Shown: positions 33,691 to 46,474 of the stretch, one piece after another
Layout of the letters: every line of letters begins with the position of its first letter
Numbering within the stretch: position 1 is the first letter of the stretch
DNA from: Taenia hydatigena
Lineage: Eukaryota > Platyhelminthes > Cestoda > Cyclophyllidea > Taeniidae
NCBI GenBank assembly: GCA_036345935.2
Contig: JADWOT020000009.1
Coordinates: 324,287 to 388,286 of the forward strand
Length of the DNA stretch: 64,000 nucleotides
Direction of reading: 5' to 3'
Notes under the pieces: model-generated
Seen by the model: only the letters and a program-made list of their open reading frames with translations
The model's database searches: none
What the model was told of the DNA's origin: nothing
Program-made: the position numbers and the translations under genes

Positions 33691-36600
33691 AGGGTGGCCT
33701 ACGAACTCTGCTGCATGTTCAATATTTGTACATACATGTTTTGCGTCTTCTTTTACCTTCAGGAAATAATTGATGATTATTAAACACTCCAGTGCTATGA
33801 AGACAGAGGCGCGTTGCTAACCACATGTTTGTGTGGTCGTCTCAGCAACGGTAATTTCGCAAATTTATGTATTTCATTGCTAACGATTCTTCAATTACAA
33901 CAATACAGCCCAATAAAAAAACAACATTCATCTCTTCTGGTTGTAACATCTGAGGAATCGGTGCTGCGGTGTAATTTAAAATGTTGTCTCTACAGCGTTC
34001 ATTTACTAGTTCTTCTTGCTACCCTAATTTGGTCTCAAAAAGATATTTTAGTGATTTTAAAATGATTCTACAATTCTTTTTAATCTTTTTGCACCACAGA
34101 AGGCGTAATCATTTAAAAATATATTTGAGAATAACGCTGTTGTTTAAATATGTGCAGTCCGAGTGTGATAGCAATTGTGCTGTGGGTTGTGTGCTTTAAG
34201 GTGAGTGGTTGCGTTTCGGTGTCTACTTCGTCCTTTCCTCTGGATATAAGTTGGTATCCTCATTTTTGTCAGGTCGGTAGGATAGAGGAGTAGTTAGCAT
34301 AACCATGTACGCATTTCACTGTTGATCTAGGTGTTGCATCAGATCAAAAATGTAGTTGCTGCGTCCTAGAGCAGGGGTCTTTCATGTACTCATGAATGGT
34401 CTCGCGGGGTGCGCGGACTCCGTAAATACTGCAGAATGCAAATTGCGTGGGGCATGATAGGAGAGTGTAGATGGGATGCTGACATCTGCAGCCCAGACTT
34501 TTTGTTTTAAATATGTCTCAATTCTGAGTAAATTTTGCTGGTCGAGGACGGATAACAACTTACCACGGGCTTGATATCCGCTGAGACCCCGTTTCGGTGC
34601 CGTCAGGACTGGCTAGTCTTCCAGAGGGGAAAATTGTGGTTTGTTGATTGGCGTCATCCAGCGTTGTGTTGGATTAATGTGACGATCGTAGTGAGCAAAT
34701 GTGCATGTGCGCTCGAAGTCGCTCAGCAGTCACTGCCTTTCCTGATCGATAGGTATGTCTCCGTTTTGGCTTGCTGGCCGACTTGAAGGTTGAACAGCGA
34801 GGAGACGTGGGTAGCCTGCCTACTTGCGGTCGCCTCCCTCACTTCTGTTTATCCGTCGGCCAGAAAAAAAGTGCCTTTTTCTTTCCCTGCTTTGGAGTCG
34901 AAGCAGTGGTATACGCAGAGGCTACAATGTCTTTTAAAGCAGCATCTCTTTTCATGTGTCTTACAGTTGGTCTGCGGGAGGCTAAGGACACTTGTGTCTA
35001 TGTGTATTTCCCGTTTATTAAGCATTTTTTGCTGGTAGTCCGTAACGGTGGTTTTCATGACCTCAACGAGGCAATGATGCGTAAACGCGGGTGGAAATTT
35101 GTGTGTTAGTTGTACATTGAATTCAGTGGTTGAATGGTATCCAACTAGAATAACCCTGGGGTGGTGATTTTTAATGGACTTTTATGCCAAATTTAACTTT
35201 CAATGCAGCAAATATCGATGGGGAATGTGTGAACCCTGCCCAAAGGTAAGCGTTCTGCTTTGCCACGTTTTCAAAAGTGGTTTGAATTAATTAGTCGAGG
35301 TTTGTCTATCGTTGCTCTTGGATGGGCATCATAGATGGATAGTCTTATCTGTTTTCGCCTTTGCTGTTCTCCAATCACCGGCGAATCGGGTACCATATCA
35401 TAAGTGGCAAACTCGAATAAATGTGGGGAATTCACTCTAAAAAGGTTGTCCATCAACATATAAGTATGTGAGTAATGGGTTCTGCTACCAGAGGTTCTTT
35501 CACTTCCGTTGTGTCACTTCAGTGAAATCGGACCGATGCTAAGGTTTTTGGCTGACCTGTTTTCCTATGTTTTGTGTCTTCTTGCAAAACAGTATTTACG
35601 TTATAGTATGAATGAGTGTTGTTTTTGTTCTGTATTTTAGTGCCGAAAATGACAGAGACCTTTGTGGATACCGCAGACTATGTAATGCCTGTTTATCCGC
35701 TGGATTCGCAGGCTAAAAGTGGAACTATGTAAAGTTGTTCAATTTTGTGAAAGTGGGCTGGTATTCTTCGACAATTATCTAGAGTGGAATCCTCTCGAAA
35801 GAAAAGGCATTGTCAAATTTTTGTTTTAAACTGTTTTACTATGCTTTCATTACAAGGCGTTCGCTGCATACATTCTCTGAATCTATCGATGACAGTGGAC
35901 GTACTACGTTTGGATGTTTGATCGATCGTCCTGGTTTTAAAAGACTTCTTGGTTCTTTGTATTTTCTATGACATCATTGTCGGCATTTATGCGTCAGAGA
36001 TTTGGAATGAGTTGATTATAGATGAAATCTTGTAATACGTCGGGGTCTCGAAATACCACGGCTTGATACACGGGATAAATTTCAAGCCAAAATCCTTTTT
36101 GGTTGTACTCACGAATAGAATTGCTGTACATCAAAGAGGTCGTGGTGCCCTTGTTCGCCATTCTGTACGTCATCAGTCATCCAAATTTGCCCGTGAGCAC
36201 CATTCACTATCTCCCAGCGCCTATTTACCCACGCGGTGACATTACCGATCTTCCTGAACGATTTTTTGAGGCATAGCGTCTCCGCCACGAACACAATGAG
36301 TTTGTTGGCCTATTGAATGTCGTTTGTCGGGCTGTGGTATCGGTCGCCTCTGAAAATAGCTGTCAAGGTTTCCTTTCCCAAACCACGTGGTCCAGCGGTG
36401 CCGCTGCTTTACTTTGCACTTATTTCGCCATCTTTTTGAAGAAACGAATGTTTTCGTTGCCATTCACGTGAAGATTGTAGCTTTGTTTTTTTGGAAGTTT
36501 AAGCTGAGACTGGTTGGTCAGGGCCTCGCAATGACTTCACAGCTAGCTAACTAAGCGGACGAATCTGTCATTTCTGAGGTCCATGGTTGCAGTTCACCAC

Positions 36601-38379
36601 GCTCCTCGGAAGGAAGTAGTGCGAATCTCATAAACGTAGAGTGGGTGGCGAAGTTAGAGATGATTTGATGGTAGCCAGTGATGCATCAGCTCGCTTGACT
36701 TTTAATGGGATGCAAGAGCCATCCGTCATCACCTCCCAGTAGGTCAACAAACGATTTCCCCTCGGTAGCACATTTTTACGGGGGAGTAATGCACTACAAA
36801 TTGGTTACCGGGGGGGCCTTTGGCCTGTCAGCCACCGTTAAGGCACGTGAGAATCTCACCCGTTAAGTAGCTTCAATGGTTGCTCAGTTTCAGAGGGACC
36901 TTGAAAATGTCTAGGGTTGACATTTCGTCTTTCATGTTTGATGGGTCGGACGACATCGTCTTCGTTACCAATGCCACGGTTGGGTGGTCATCGATGCTGC
37001 TTGCCCTGGTCACGAGAGTAGATTTTGCTGTTCGTCTGCTTCAAGTTCCACTTCTGTTGGACCGTATTACCCTTCTAATGCACGTTTCCTGCATTGCGTA
37101 GTGGCTATTTGTTTGGCTGTCAGAAGGGGTGGACTTCGTTCGAACCATCCTCGCCAAAACTACCAACAAAACTGTGAATGATCCATCGGGAGCATTTTAG
37201 TGATCAATTTGTGCCTTCTTCATCACAGTGATAGTATTCGCCACGCAACCGTGGCATTGGCGCTGGCGGCAGTGAGGTGGTCCGCTTAGTGTGATGACGG
37301 AAGTGATTGAAGACTCTATTTGAATGGGTCAAGTCTACTTAGGGCAATCGCACCAAAACTTGCTAGTCACCTTCCTTTGACATCGCACAACTATTCCTAA
37401 TCGAGACACTTACTGGGGGCCCACAGATTAACCTTCTTGTACGCCTCAATCGTCCTGATCCAGTGAGTTTTATACGAATTTCCCAGCAAACGTGAGACTA
37501 TCCGCCTCCTCTCATCTGCTGTCTATGTAGTTATGTTGATCAAATAGAGGGGCTAGACGCAGCTGTTTGTTGAATGCACTCAGAGGCATCCGTATAGACT
37601 TCTGTAATGCTATTCAAAATTATTAACACAATGCTACCTTTCATACGACTTACATGGCAGGGTAACTTCGTTGGAACAACAAATTCACCAGAATTTCTGC
37701 AGTTGGTGATGCCATGAATTATCCTATGGTTTCCTGTTCTTATTGACGCTATCCTTACCCCCATCGACATGAACAGGTCGGTGTTTTTTACCTGTGAATA
37801 GTGCATGTGAACGACTAGTCGGTTCCATCCACTTCCGCAGTCACAGTAGATATTTTCACGGTATGAGGATGGAATGCCTTTGGTTTATCTCATTCTATCC
37901 GGTTTGTGGACGGAAAGAAGAATTCAGCGTTGCAGCATAAACATTAACACTCTACAGTTGATGGAATGGAACTTATTATTGACGCCAAGACAAATGTCCC
38001 AAGCCCTTGTTCCCCAATGCTCTCAACGCCAATATGGAGGCACCGACAACCAACAGAGGTCGCGTGTGTTGCTCTCCACCAGCCGCTGCACCATTTGTTC
38101 CATGAAATCTGTGAATTTGAGCCAACCCGACGGGTGTCTTTTAGTGGGCGGTGGTAGGTACCCATTTGGTTGGCCAAAGCTAAGTAGGCAGTTTAAAAAG
38201 GCCAAGGTACCACCCACTACCTAAGCACATTTCTTAACTGGTCGAGATGGAAAGTATCCGTCCCGCCCATCCATCACCTGCTCAGTGATTACCGTTCCAC
38301 AACTCATTCTTTGCCACAGGCATCTTAATCAACACACACCAGCACAACGAGGAGTCACTCGCAAACTGCTAATAATAAG
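33691..38379. other. Long stretch without a supported gene
   Basis: About 4.7 kb with many short open frames on both strands, none recognisable. Small Cys-containing pieces near 35.2 and 35.65 kb have splice-like borders (a CAG acceptor, a GTAAGC donor, a TTTTAG acceptor) but do not form a convincing protein. A sequence near-identical to a cDNA-synthesis adapter lies at 34901-34920. Confidence 0.35.
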
Positions 38380-39049
38380 TGTAATACTTTGTTTGTTTGG
38401 ACTGCCGGTTTCGGTCATGGTTACAGAGGTGGCCATACTGACCTTGCTGTGTAGGCTGGCCTCAGGACAAATGCAGCAGCTCATTTCCCTCTGTCTGATG
38501 AATATATATTTATTCTGCCCTGTTATTTTGCCTTCTTTTGCCTTCTAGGGAGTCTCGGAACGCTACATTGGTGGCAGCGTAAAGCGAACCTGACTCTGTA
38601 GGGATTTTATCCCGATCTCCATCGCCTGTAGCATATTGCACCAGTGCGAAAGAAGTGCATGTGCTATTAATGGGAGTATCTCCGGATGGGTTTCTTTTAA
38701 GAGATTACTCCTAACATACTTGCTTAAGGAGATCGGTGTGCTAGCGTTTACTTTGTTCCCAAGCCAAAACGAAGCTTCAAGTCCACTCGAACTGCCAAGA
38801 GGGATAAATGACGTTGGTGTCAGGAGTCACCCCAATCGTGTCGAATATCGGCAGCTGACATGGTTAGCTCGTGGGTGCTTTTTGCAGCACTGATTGCGTT
38901 GCGATAGCTGACGCGAGAGGTGTACCAAGGGGCGCGTCGGGGACGATGCTCAAAAGAGGAGAAGGCCAATGTAATACTTTGTTTGTTTGGACTGCCGGTC
39001 ATGGTCAGGGTCACAGAGGTGGCCATATTGCCCTAGATGCGCAGGATGG
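38380..39049 (+). mobile_element. TRIM copy with truncated 3' LTR
   Basis: The 5' LTR 38380-38567 (188 bp, TGTAAT...GCTACA) is complete and is followed by TTGGTGGCAGCG. The internal region (about 402 bp, shortened relative to 525 bp in the intact copy) ends with AAAAGAGGAGAAGG. The 3' LTR starts at 38970 and loses similarity near 39049, about 80 bp in. Divergence between the two LTR starts shows that it is older than the nested copy. Confidence 0.88.
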
Positions 39050-39929
39050 GGAGGACAGATAGAGACGAACACACAGGTAGAGTTGGCTTATGCACAATTG
39101 TCTTCCGTCCAGTTGGCAGGAGTGTAATCAGGTGGTAGGCCAACATCCATGACGTAAATCTTATCCCGTCGACAGAGACGCCAAACTCTGTATCGAAATA
39201 AAGTCGAAATGGTTAGAATATGGGTTGTGACTTGGAGACCATTAAGAGCGGGTGCTCTTGGCCTTCGGTGTCGGCCCCTTGTTTGCTTCCAGAGCAAGCA
39301 GCATCTACAGGGGAGGTTCGGTGAACTTGGTTCAAAGTCACATTTGCTACCAAGTAGGAAAGAACGTATCACACACAACACTTCTAAATACGGGTAAAGA
39401 TGAGTTTGCTGAGCAGATTGGCACTCCTCTGTATCACATTCTCCCAACCATATTTAAGTTTGCAAGGATAGTGTAAGAGAATATTGAATGGGCTATTTCT
39501 CGAAACCCTTCACCTCACTTCCGTTAGTAGTGATAAAGGATTGATGTCAGATGAACAAGTGACGTTCTGACACCATTGGCCGGTTATGGTATTCAGCAAA
39601 CAATTCATCTGCGACGCTTCGATGCATTTGCATTGTCGCAACTTTTTCTGTCGCACATGATTTTGAGACGCATTTTAATGTTTGAGATGGTAAAGTCATG
39701 TAGCACATCTTAACGGCATCACATTTATCACGCACTCTTAACGGCAGACTATGATATCACAGAACACACTGAGTTGCCTATCGTCATAGTTGTGCCAGCT
39801 AGTCTCCGATTGTTGATGCCTTCTTCTTGCAACCTAAATAAAGTGCCCCCATTCTCACCCATAAGGCGCCAAAGGGGATCAAGAAAACTAACAAAAAGAA
39901 ATTGATCTGTTTCATTTCATTCCAAAGCG
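39050..39929. other. Downstream flank of the 40-kb gene
   Basis: On the minus strand two further open pieces could be exons of the gene at 39930-40907: one near 39570-39710 (CYMTLPSQTLKCVSKSC) and one ending at TAA near 39097 (DKIYVMDVGLPPDYTPANW). The phases of their best splice sites do not both agree, so they are left unassigned. Confidence 0.3.
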
Positions 39930-40907
39930 CTAAAAATTCATAAACTCTACTGCTCTGACGCGATGCTTCTTTCGAGCCCTCGACGTGGATTTGATCGCGC
40001 GCAGGTTGCGCCAAATGGCTTTGCGAAGTGCTGGAGATTTTACCTCTGTAAAAGTGGGAAGTAGTACATGAAAAGTACTGTCTGGCCATTCTGTTTGAAC
40101 ATAATATGCGCATCTATGACAGACAAGTATGATATGGTTAAACACTGACTTCAGGCAAGGATATGCAATCCAAGCGTTTTGCGGTATTGCCATATCTGCT
40201 TTTGTAATCTCTGGAAGCCTCTCAAATCGGAACATCCCTGTAGAATCCGACAGACGGGGATTCACGATTCACGAGAGGTGAAAAATGATCTCACTGCCCC
40301 AACTCCACTCACTTCGAGGCATCACTACCTCCAGCCTCCACTATTAGTCATCAAGCCAGCAAGTCTCTTCTTAAAATACATAGGATATTTGCAAGCACTT
40401 TGTTTATTTAATTTAAACAGAGTCTTTTTTTGAAATCTTTGATGTTTTTAGCGACTTCCAAACGCTGAATCGTCTTAAATATCCTCTAACTTAAGTCGGT
40501 GCCGTATAAATTAGTGGTGACCTTTTTCTCTAAATTTGAATGTTAACTCCTCTAGAGCGGTAATTTTAAACAAACGTTTCCTTTTGCTTTCTCCTTTCTC
40601 TCAGTGAGACATTTGCTTTTACACGTTTAGAAGCGACTTCTGTGAATTGCAAACACCTCTAAAGACAAAGGTGTGAGCCCTGCTGCAATTCCAAGCGCCG
40701 TCTGTTGCCACCGCCACTGGAAAATTTTGTTTGTGAGAAATGGAAGCTAAAAAGGTGTTTCTTCGTCTCTTTACCCTTGTGTTCCTCAAAGTTCTTCGAG
40801 TCGCCAATATGATGTAGAACTTCGGCAAAAGCAAAAGACGTGAAAAAAAGAAATACATGTCGGATTGCTTTCCGTTGTCGAGACGACAGATATCCTGCCC
40901 AAGTCAT
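39930..40907 (-). CDS. Predicted two-exon protein with N-terminal hydrophobic segment, unknown function
   Basis: Exon 40907-40775 starts at the ATG at 40907-40905 and encodes MTWAGYLSSRQRKAIRH followed by a hydrophobic segment (VFLFFTSFAFAEVL), which resembles a signal anchor. It ends CACAAGG with donor GTAAAG. Exon 2 begins at 40237 after TTCTACAG and restores frame (GMFRFERLPEITKADMAIPQ). It reads on through CLKSVFNHIILVCHRC and either ends at a donor at 40044 (GAG, GTAAAA) or continues to TAG at about 39930. Phase agreement across the intron is the main support. I recognise no family. A type II membrane or secreted protein is the cautious reading; further exons may follow. Confidence 0.4.
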
Positions 40908-43161
40908 GATGGGTTCTACACCTCTTGTTGGCAACCTGAGAAAGCCCCCATACCGAAGCCCACTTAAATACCTCTTGGCTATCGACTTACTTCAGGAAGC
41001 TTCTTGACATTTTGCATTAGAGTTGGTTGATCCTTGATAGCGATACAGATGACAGCTAACAAATACTTTTACTAGAAGCAAAAATTCAAAATCTGCCGCT
41101 ATTGTTCCTTTCTCATTTCCATTTCTCAACTGCTCAGTCTCTATCACATGTGATCATATTAATGTTAAATTGTAGAAGAGAGTAAGAAGCCTCAAGTGAA
41201 GTAAGATCACCGGGTGAGGTAGAATCTCTTTCTCGCCCTTTCAATGCGGATGCGTGCAATGCGATCCCCCAACGATAGATTTTGAGCTGTCTCGTTAGAA
41301 CAGCACTTCCTCTGATTAGTTCCATCAGACCTCTTAGTGATATTGAATGGCTTTGGAGGAATACGTGGAATCGATTCTTCTTGGAAACTCTTCATAATGG
41401 CGGGAATAGCGGCCAGGAATTTGACAAACCCGTTGCTTCGGGGACGGTTACGACTTTAGGATGGGTTATAGTGGTGACGGTTTTGCATAATTTTTTGAGG
41501 ATCGCCTTTGGTGCGTCTCTGAGAATAAGAGGTGGTGAAGTCGAGCATCCAACTCACACTTGAATATCCCTCTTTTTTTGCATAAAAGCATAAAAACTTG
41601 ATACATTCCAATTAATGGACTAGTGCCGAGTTTGGAGGAATGACAAATTTCATATATCGATAGGAGGAATGTCCAGTTTTTCTTTTATTTTATTTCTATC
41701 CCATGCCTCTATTCTGTAGCTGGGCCTTTGGACCATGGTTTGGTCAGTTAGACCTTTGCTACCGCATCGATATGTGTTCTACCATCTCAATTTGGCTCGT
41801 TAAGTCTTCAGCGAAGGCCCTAGACGCTACGTTTGCTTAAATCCGAATGGTGATTTAACAGACGTTTCAAAACAACTAATTCGCAATCGCAGGTCATCGT
41901 CAAAGACGATAACATCCCGCAAGTTTTTTATTAAGCTGTTGATAAACTCAGTGCTATAATTTTGTCGCTTGTTTCTTCTACCTCTGGCTTCAGTTGTTTG
42001 GATTGAAAAAGGTGGCTAGAGGAATACATTTGAAAAATTATTAGTTTATTTGAGGAAATTTGATATCAGTAATGTCCCCTCAATTACGAGATTGATGTGA
42101 CTTGATCTCTTGTCGCCTAAAAGGTATAGTCAAATGAAGGTGTACTAAGATCCGCTAAGGTTCATTGAATAGGCACATCCTTACCAAATCAACCCAGTTG
42201 TTGGCAGGGTCAGAAAGGCCAGAAAAGGAAAGCTGAAGTAGGGATCCACTAAACCGATGGCAGCACTGAGAAGGTGCCTTCTTTCAAAGTTGATATAAAC
42301 TTTAAAGAGTGGATCGAACCACCGAAATTAACCCCTTTCTCTATCCTCGACGCCAAAGAATGATTCGAACAATTCGTATCCTTTCTTAAGACCTTTCTTT
42401 GACTGCGCTAAACGCTGGCATAACTCCCGACATCGACCTGGAACAGTGTCGCAATACCTCAACCCAACTCGCTATTGACCAGGAAGAGCAAGCTCTTGCC
42501 AGAGATCTTTTCCAGCACAAAAAAGAGGGAGAGGTGACAGGGGGTATGCTGTATGGTAGAGAAGGACAACGGATGTCTATGGCTGCGCGTCGACTAGAGG
42601 AAGCTGAAAGCGAAGAAGACTGCCTTCTCGCAACCGCATATCAACGCTTTGTTAAACTGCCCATTTGAGTCAAACTGATTCCACACGCTAGACTTAAATT
42701 CATGATGTTGGCAAGGGGAAGTGGCAGGAACGGTAAGAGCGGAAGTAGCTTTTATGCTGCTAAACGATTATTAAAAATTCCTGACAATGTCATTCAGACT
42801 GTAATGCAGTGACCACCTTCTAACGCTTAATGCAAACTGCACAAATCGGCTTATTCTCCAAACACAGTATAACATGATTGGATGGCATTCTAGTCTTCGA
42901 GAGAAACGTTTGGAAGCATAACGCCAAACTGTGATTTCTTTTGAACCAAAAAATGCGACCCTTGATTTCCTTCTTGGGACATACTGTCCCTTTGGATGGG
43001 ATAGTAGTTGCTAAAGATAGGGCCAATCAGACGGAGGTCGTTGTTTTTTAAGTTTTGTTCATGATTTTGCCAAGGTCATCAGCCCACCGCAAAAAAATGG
43101 CGAAAAAGTAGCTCACGTGGGGAAACGAGCATAATTAAGCATTTAAATAACTGAAACAAAA
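40908..43161. other. Stretch without a supported gene
   Basis: An 89-codon open frame at 42399-42668 (TPDIDLEQCRNTSTQLA) and the preceding broken frame from about 42310 (PPKLTPFSILDAKE) resemble the start of a gypsy gag only loosely. It lies about 500 bp before a clear gypsy pol remnant, so decayed retroelement sequence is the likeliest content. Confidence 0.35.
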
Positions 43162-43545
43162 GCTCCGCTCCTCACCAATCCTAGTTCTGGCATAAATTCA
43201 AAGCCAGCGCCACACCCATTGTACTGGAAATGGAGGCAAGCGGTGTGGAAGTGGGTGGTGCACACACAAGGTGACAAAGAGGGATGGGGACAAGTGATTG
43301 CTTACTCGAGTATCAGACTGTAAAAAGTGGTTAGACACTTCAAACACCGCCTGATAGCAAGAAAGGTCATGGTGAGAATGGATCATCAGGTGCTCACCTG
43401 GTTGAAAACAATGAAGGATTTCGACCGTCCAATTGCCTGCTGGTACGAAGATATGCAGCAATATGATTTCACAGTTCAGTACAGAAGAGGGGATGATCAT
43501 AGCAATTTTAACGAGCCTACGAAGCATCAGTGGAGAAAGGCGCTG
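43162..43545 (+). pseudogene. Ty3/gypsy RNase H remnant
   Basis: The plus strand reads GQVIAYSSIRL, a stop, then VVRHFKHRLIARKVMVRMDH and QVLTWLKTMKDF, followed by ACWYEDMQQYDFTVQYRRGD. This follows the gypsy RNase H order (VIAYASR.L, HFR.YLLGR.F.VRTDHQALTWL, RW...LQ.YDF....R.G..H.NAD). The internal stop and the altered DAS region show that it is dead. It lies about 480 bp before a solo LTR of the unrelated TRIM family. Confidence 0.75.
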
Positions 43546-44024
43546 ATCACCGGTCCCGATGCTACTCTTGTGTGAAAGGGCTTCCGCATAAACTCTTATA
43601 ATCCACAGCGAAAGAGATGACTTCATCTATTAAGGCTGTCAGATGGGATGGCAAGAATTGGCAAACTCCCTCTGGAGGATGGGACTTCATTGAATCAAGA
43701 AGAGGTTTAATCTCCCAAACACCTAGTGGTACCCAGCTCATCGGTACAAACAGTTTTCCAAGAGTTAAACTAGCAGATGGGCTACAAGGTTAAAAAGAAG
43801 ATGCTAGAAACTTTGAGCAAAAGATGCTGGTGATCTTCGTTGACACCAGGCATACCGTATTCCCACCGAACCTGTTCTAATTTAACCAGTTTCAAAAGGC
43901 TCTACCCATAGCAGTCTGATCACTCTAATACTTGACCACGGTTCTTGAGGGAGGGAGTATGTATTGATATCATGGATCTTCTACCACCTACCAAGAGAGG
44001 AAATCGATATACCCTGGTTACGGT

Positions 44025-44210
44025 TGCAGCGTCCCGAGGCTCCCTCGAGGGCAAAAGAAGGCAGAATGCTAGGTTAGAATATATATATTCAACGGACAGA
44101 GGGAGATAGGCTGCTGGCATGGCCCAGAGGCCAGCCCACACAGCTAGGGCCCTACGGCCACCTCTGTAACCTTCACCTAAACCGGTAGTTCCAACAAACA
44201 AAGTACTACA
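44025..44210 (-). mobile_element. Solo LTR of the TRIM family
   Basis: A 186-bp copy in minus orientation with TGCAGCG...TACTACA on the plus strand. The flanks ACGGT and ATGGT suggest a 5-bp duplication with one mismatch. It preserves the GAATATATATATTC core and the CCCTCTGTCCGTTG segment. Confidence 0.87.
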
Positions 44211-44579
44211 ATGGTAGACTATTTCACGAAGGTAGCTGTGACGGAAGCCATGAGGACACAAGACGCTTGAGCGTTCCATTTTAGTTTTCGTCAGTCGGTG
44301 AGTTTGTCGGTATGGCTTGCTCGAAGCGGTGCTTAGCAATCGAGACCCTAATTCCAAAACTCAACTTTTTACTGAATTATCAAATATCTTTCGGATCCCA
44401 AAGATAGGCACGGCATCTAAACACCCTCAAGGCAATAGGTAGACGAAAAGAATAAGTTGCTTTCTGCTCGAACTACTGAAGGCACAATCGAAAAACTGAG
44501 TTTTAAGCCTAGGACGTGTCGCTCTCGCATACAAGGCTACAGTCCATACATTACTCGATGTTTCACCATTTACGATACT

Positions 44580-44786
44580 CACAGGTTCAGCCAACTAACG
44601 TCCACCGATGCAGGCCTATCCTCCTACAACTTTCAATCACCCGTGGGGCAGAGATCCTCTTCGAGTGGTGGAAGTTTGCTCACCTATAAAAGTACCTTGT
44701 CCAAAACGCACAACCCCAAACTCAATCAGCGATCGTTTGCGGCAATAAGATGCGAGCCTCCAGAGGTATTCCAGTTTGGACACTAA
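44580..44786 (+). pseudogene. Possible second gypsy RNase H remnant
   Basis: The frame reads FSQLTSTDAGLSSYNFQSPV, then LLTYKSTLSKTHNPKLNQRS followed by FAAIRCEPPEVFQFGH. Its order fits the gypsy RNase H pattern TDAS..G.GAVL.Q, PIAY.S.TLS..E.NY...E+E.LAI and FR.YL, but conservation is weak. If right, it is independent of the copy at 43162. Confidence 0.4.
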
Positions 44787-45222
44787 GATGAAGAGATCAT
44801 GGAAAATGCCCTATAACAAACACTAAGCATAAGAGCAACATCAAATGCGGTGTGCCTTTCTGGTGGGAAGCATTCAAAGACATTGACTTCGTGACGGAGG
44901 AGCCGACAGTTTTCCTTAATCTGGGCGGGATATTGGGGCATCCACTACCATTGTAGTACTTATATTTTTTAAATGTGCTTTGTAGGCCAGAGGCGGGAAA
45001 ACAATTTGAACCACGTGACGGAGCAGCGTGGAGACTCACTAGGGCGTGACACTTCCTCGGCCTGAACCCCACACCTCGCCTATCTGTGTAATTATCACCC
45101 TATACATTAAAGATATCAAAACTTACGCTGACTTCTACCAACAAGGGTGACCAGAAGGGAGAGGAGGAACCCTCTGTAACTATAGCCTGTAGTCCTTTCA
45201 TTTACTATTATCAATGAACAGG

Positions 45223-45406
45223 TGTAACGCTTTGTTTGTTAGAACTGCCAGTTTCTGTCAAGGTCACAGAGGTGGCCGTATTGCCCTAGCTGCGTGGGCT
45301 GGCCTCCGGACCATGCCAGCAGCCTTTTTCCCTCTGTCCGGTGAATATATATTCTACCCTAGCATTCCGCCTTCTTTTGCCTTCAAGGGAGCCTCGAGAC
45401 GCTACA
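45223..45406 (+). mobile_element. Solo LTR of the TRIM family
   Basis: A 184-bp LTR, TGTAACGC...GACGCTACA, flanked on both sides by CAGG (target duplication). No internal region is adjacent. It lies in the opposite orientation to the solo LTR 1 kb upstream, so the two are separate insertions. Confidence 0.92.
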
Positions 45407-46474
45407 CAGGTTTTTTTAGTTTGGTCGTTTATTTAATGGGCTTGAAGACCAGAGAGGAAAAGGTAGAAGAGGGACCAGCTACAAATACTCTGCTTGGGTC
45501 TTGTGCCTTCATTCGTCTTTCAAGAAGATTTGGGGCGATACACAAGCATAGTTAAAAAGACCACCTAAATTCGACTACAAGAATGAGAGTTTATTTTACA
45601 TAGCAAGCATGAATTTCTTTTGTCAAATCATAATAAATAATCCTGGTCTCCGATGACATCAACTTGGATGTCATCCACACCTCAAGTAATTCCCTGTTTA
45701 TGTTTGCAAGTTTTACTCACAATTTCCGACAAAACAGCAAAGAACACAAAAACTACTCTAACTACAGTACTTTGATGAACTGACATTACCATCCGCTTTA
45801 GTTAAGCTAATTTTAATTTTCATGTGCCCAACCTTATCGCGGCCAACTTTAAAATACTAAACCCGAAATATGACTGTTAAATACCGTTAAGCGAAATGTT
45901 TTGCTTGGAGTTTGATTTCGATCTTTAAAAACATGAAACAAGGGCCATTGTAGAGCATATGCCTAGGATCCCCTTTGAGTACTTTCGTTGTATTTTTCTG
46001 AATTATATGCTGTGGCGTCAAGTCCTCTGGCTTTATTTTATAAGCTTGAAGTCCTGAAGTACCCATTTATTTTTTTGCAAAAGCATATTAATTTATCTTA
46101 TCGAATGGACCGTGTAAATAGGCGACTTCGCGGACGTCCCTCTTTGATTATGCTATTTACGTTGTACCTCGTCAGAATCTTGGAAGAAGCTATGTTTGTG
46201 GATAACTCCCTCTTACTTTTGGTGCCAGTATGAGTTAAAATTTTTAGTGATGGTTTTATTATGCATGAAAACTAGTCCATCAACTTTGCGAGGTATGACC
46301 ATAAACTCGATGTTTCTATGTTATTTTCTCTGCTTTTATATTAGCCGATTCTTTGATGACATTGCTGCGCACTTTAAAACGAATTGCAATAATTACCATT
46401 CCTTAAGTTTTACGCGTATTTTACTGTCATGATTGTCCTTACCTGGGAATTTTCTTAAGATGTGGCAGTAGCAA
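45407..46474. other. Upstream region of the repeat-motif gene
   Basis: AT-rich sequence with no supported gene. It precedes a plus-strand gene whose coding start is the ATG at 46475. TGGCAG just upstream, at 46463-46468, could be a 3' splice site for a 5' UTR exon or a spliced leader. Confidence 0.4.

Noticed and set aside
39088..39200. Apparent similarity between RYRVWRLCRRDKIY here and RYKLWAQRLKNCEY near 59.9 kb
   Set aside because: The match is confined to about 20 residues on unrelated backgrounds and is not convincing as paralogy.
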